DNA from: Solidesulfovibrio carbinolicus
Lineage (GTDB): Bacteria > Desulfobacterota > Desulfovibrionia > Desulfovibrionales > Desulfovibrionaceae
Reading direction: 5' to 3'
DNA: 64,000 nucleotides
Assembly: GCF_004135975.1 (NCBI RefSeq)
Contig: NZ_CP026538.1
Coordinates: 2,852,001 to 2,916,000 of the forward strand
The number at the start of each line of letters is the position of its first letter. Position 1 is the stretch's first letter. The translations under genes were made by a program, and so were the position numbers. Positions 63,820-64,000 of the stretch are shown piece after piece. The notes below the pieces were generated by a model. It saw only the letters and a list, made by a program, of their open reading frames with translations. It had not been told where the DNA came from and searched no databases.

Positions 63820-64000
63820 ATGCACGACGCGCCGCCCTCTTCCGAGGCTGAACTCGCCGCCGGCCAGGCCAAGCGCCTGCAAGAGGCGGTGGAGAGCCTT
63901 TTTGCCTGCTGCCAGACCCGCATCGCCCTGCAAAGCGAGCGATTCGATCTGCCACCGGCCGCCATGCGGGCGCTCATTGCCCTGGGCGAAACCCGCTATC
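63820..64000 (+). CDS. Start of a probable MarR-family regulator (truncated by window end)
   Basis: 60 residues visible, open to the edge. The N-terminal helix LAAGQAKRLQEAVESLFACCQTRIA and FDLPPAAMRALIALGETRY resemble the dimerisation helix and first winged-helix segment of MarR proteins. The remaining domain lies outside. Divergent from the zinc-ribbon gene. The family call is tentative. Confidence 0.5.
   Translation, partial: MHDAPPSSEAELAAGQAKRLQEAVESLFACCQTRIALQSERFDLPPAAMRALIALGETRY

Overview
The window is high-GC (clearly above 60 % by eye) and tightly packed. It looks like chromosome from a deltaproteobacterial sulfate reducer of the Desulfovibrio / Solidesulfovibrio type. The evidence is a lutABC-type lactate oxidase operon, a Nuo complex lacking the NADH module, several cysteine-rich ferredoxin proteins, a typical Desulfovibrio MCP and CheV, and a glycerol operon led by a SorC-family regulator. 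The taxonomic assignment is inference from gene content. No rRNA, tRNA or CRISPR array was seen.

Layout. 1-5.0 kb: end of a MacB-type permease, a complete group IIC intron sitting just past an MCP terminator, and the MCP. 5.2-9.5 kb: a YbbP-like permease, an ECF sigma factor with a coupled small membrane protein, and aroK. 9.7-14 kb: lutABC on the minus strand, divergent from a citrate synthase homologue that has lost two of the three catalytic residues. 14.1-18 kb: a large MscS channel, a lipoprotein, a bactofilin and a small acidic protein. 18.2-20.6 kb: an AT-rich island with one 751-residue membrane protein. 20.7-23.5 kb: ugd, pdxJ and acpS, with a 106-bp MITE-like repeat filling the pdxJ-acpS junction. 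23.5-28.6 kb: a four-gene redox operon (exported aldo/keto reductase, NapH-NapG-like fused polyferredoxin, DUF362 protein, membrane-anchored protein). 29.2-34.3 kb: regulator, glpD, glpF, glpK and a strong terminator. 34.4-37.1 kb: a radical SAM/SPASM protein and an iron-type alcohol dehydrogenase.

37.4-49.2 kb, minus strand: nuoJ-K-(MrpD-like)-small membrane ORF-L-M-N-A-B-C-D-H-I. It has four antiporter-like subunits instead of three and no nuoE/F/G, so electrons probably enter from a ferredoxin or another cytoplasmic donor. It is preceded by 1.3 kb without genes, half of it very AT-rich. 50.5-53.5 kb: a nitronate monooxygenase-type flavoprotein and btaB-btaA (betaine lipid synthesis). 53.9-58.8 kb: MFS exporter, methyltransferase-kinase fusion, PLP aminotransferase and periplasmic glutaredoxin. 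58.9-64 kb: YdjM-like protein, second MITE copy, solute-binding protein, cheV, KefB-type antiporter, zinc-ribbon protein and the start of a probable MarR-type regulator.

The metabolic genes fit one picture. Lactate (lut) and glycerol (glp) feed electrons into the membrane quinone pool or ferredoxin, the Nuo-like complex couples them to ion transport, and the ferredoxin/aldo-keto reductase operon handles further redox traffic at the cytoplasmic membrane. The best candidates for undescribed biology are the catalytically altered citrate synthase, the four-antiporter Nuo layout with its small ORF, the NapH-NapG/AKR/DUF362 operon, the AT-rich island protein and the two repeat families.
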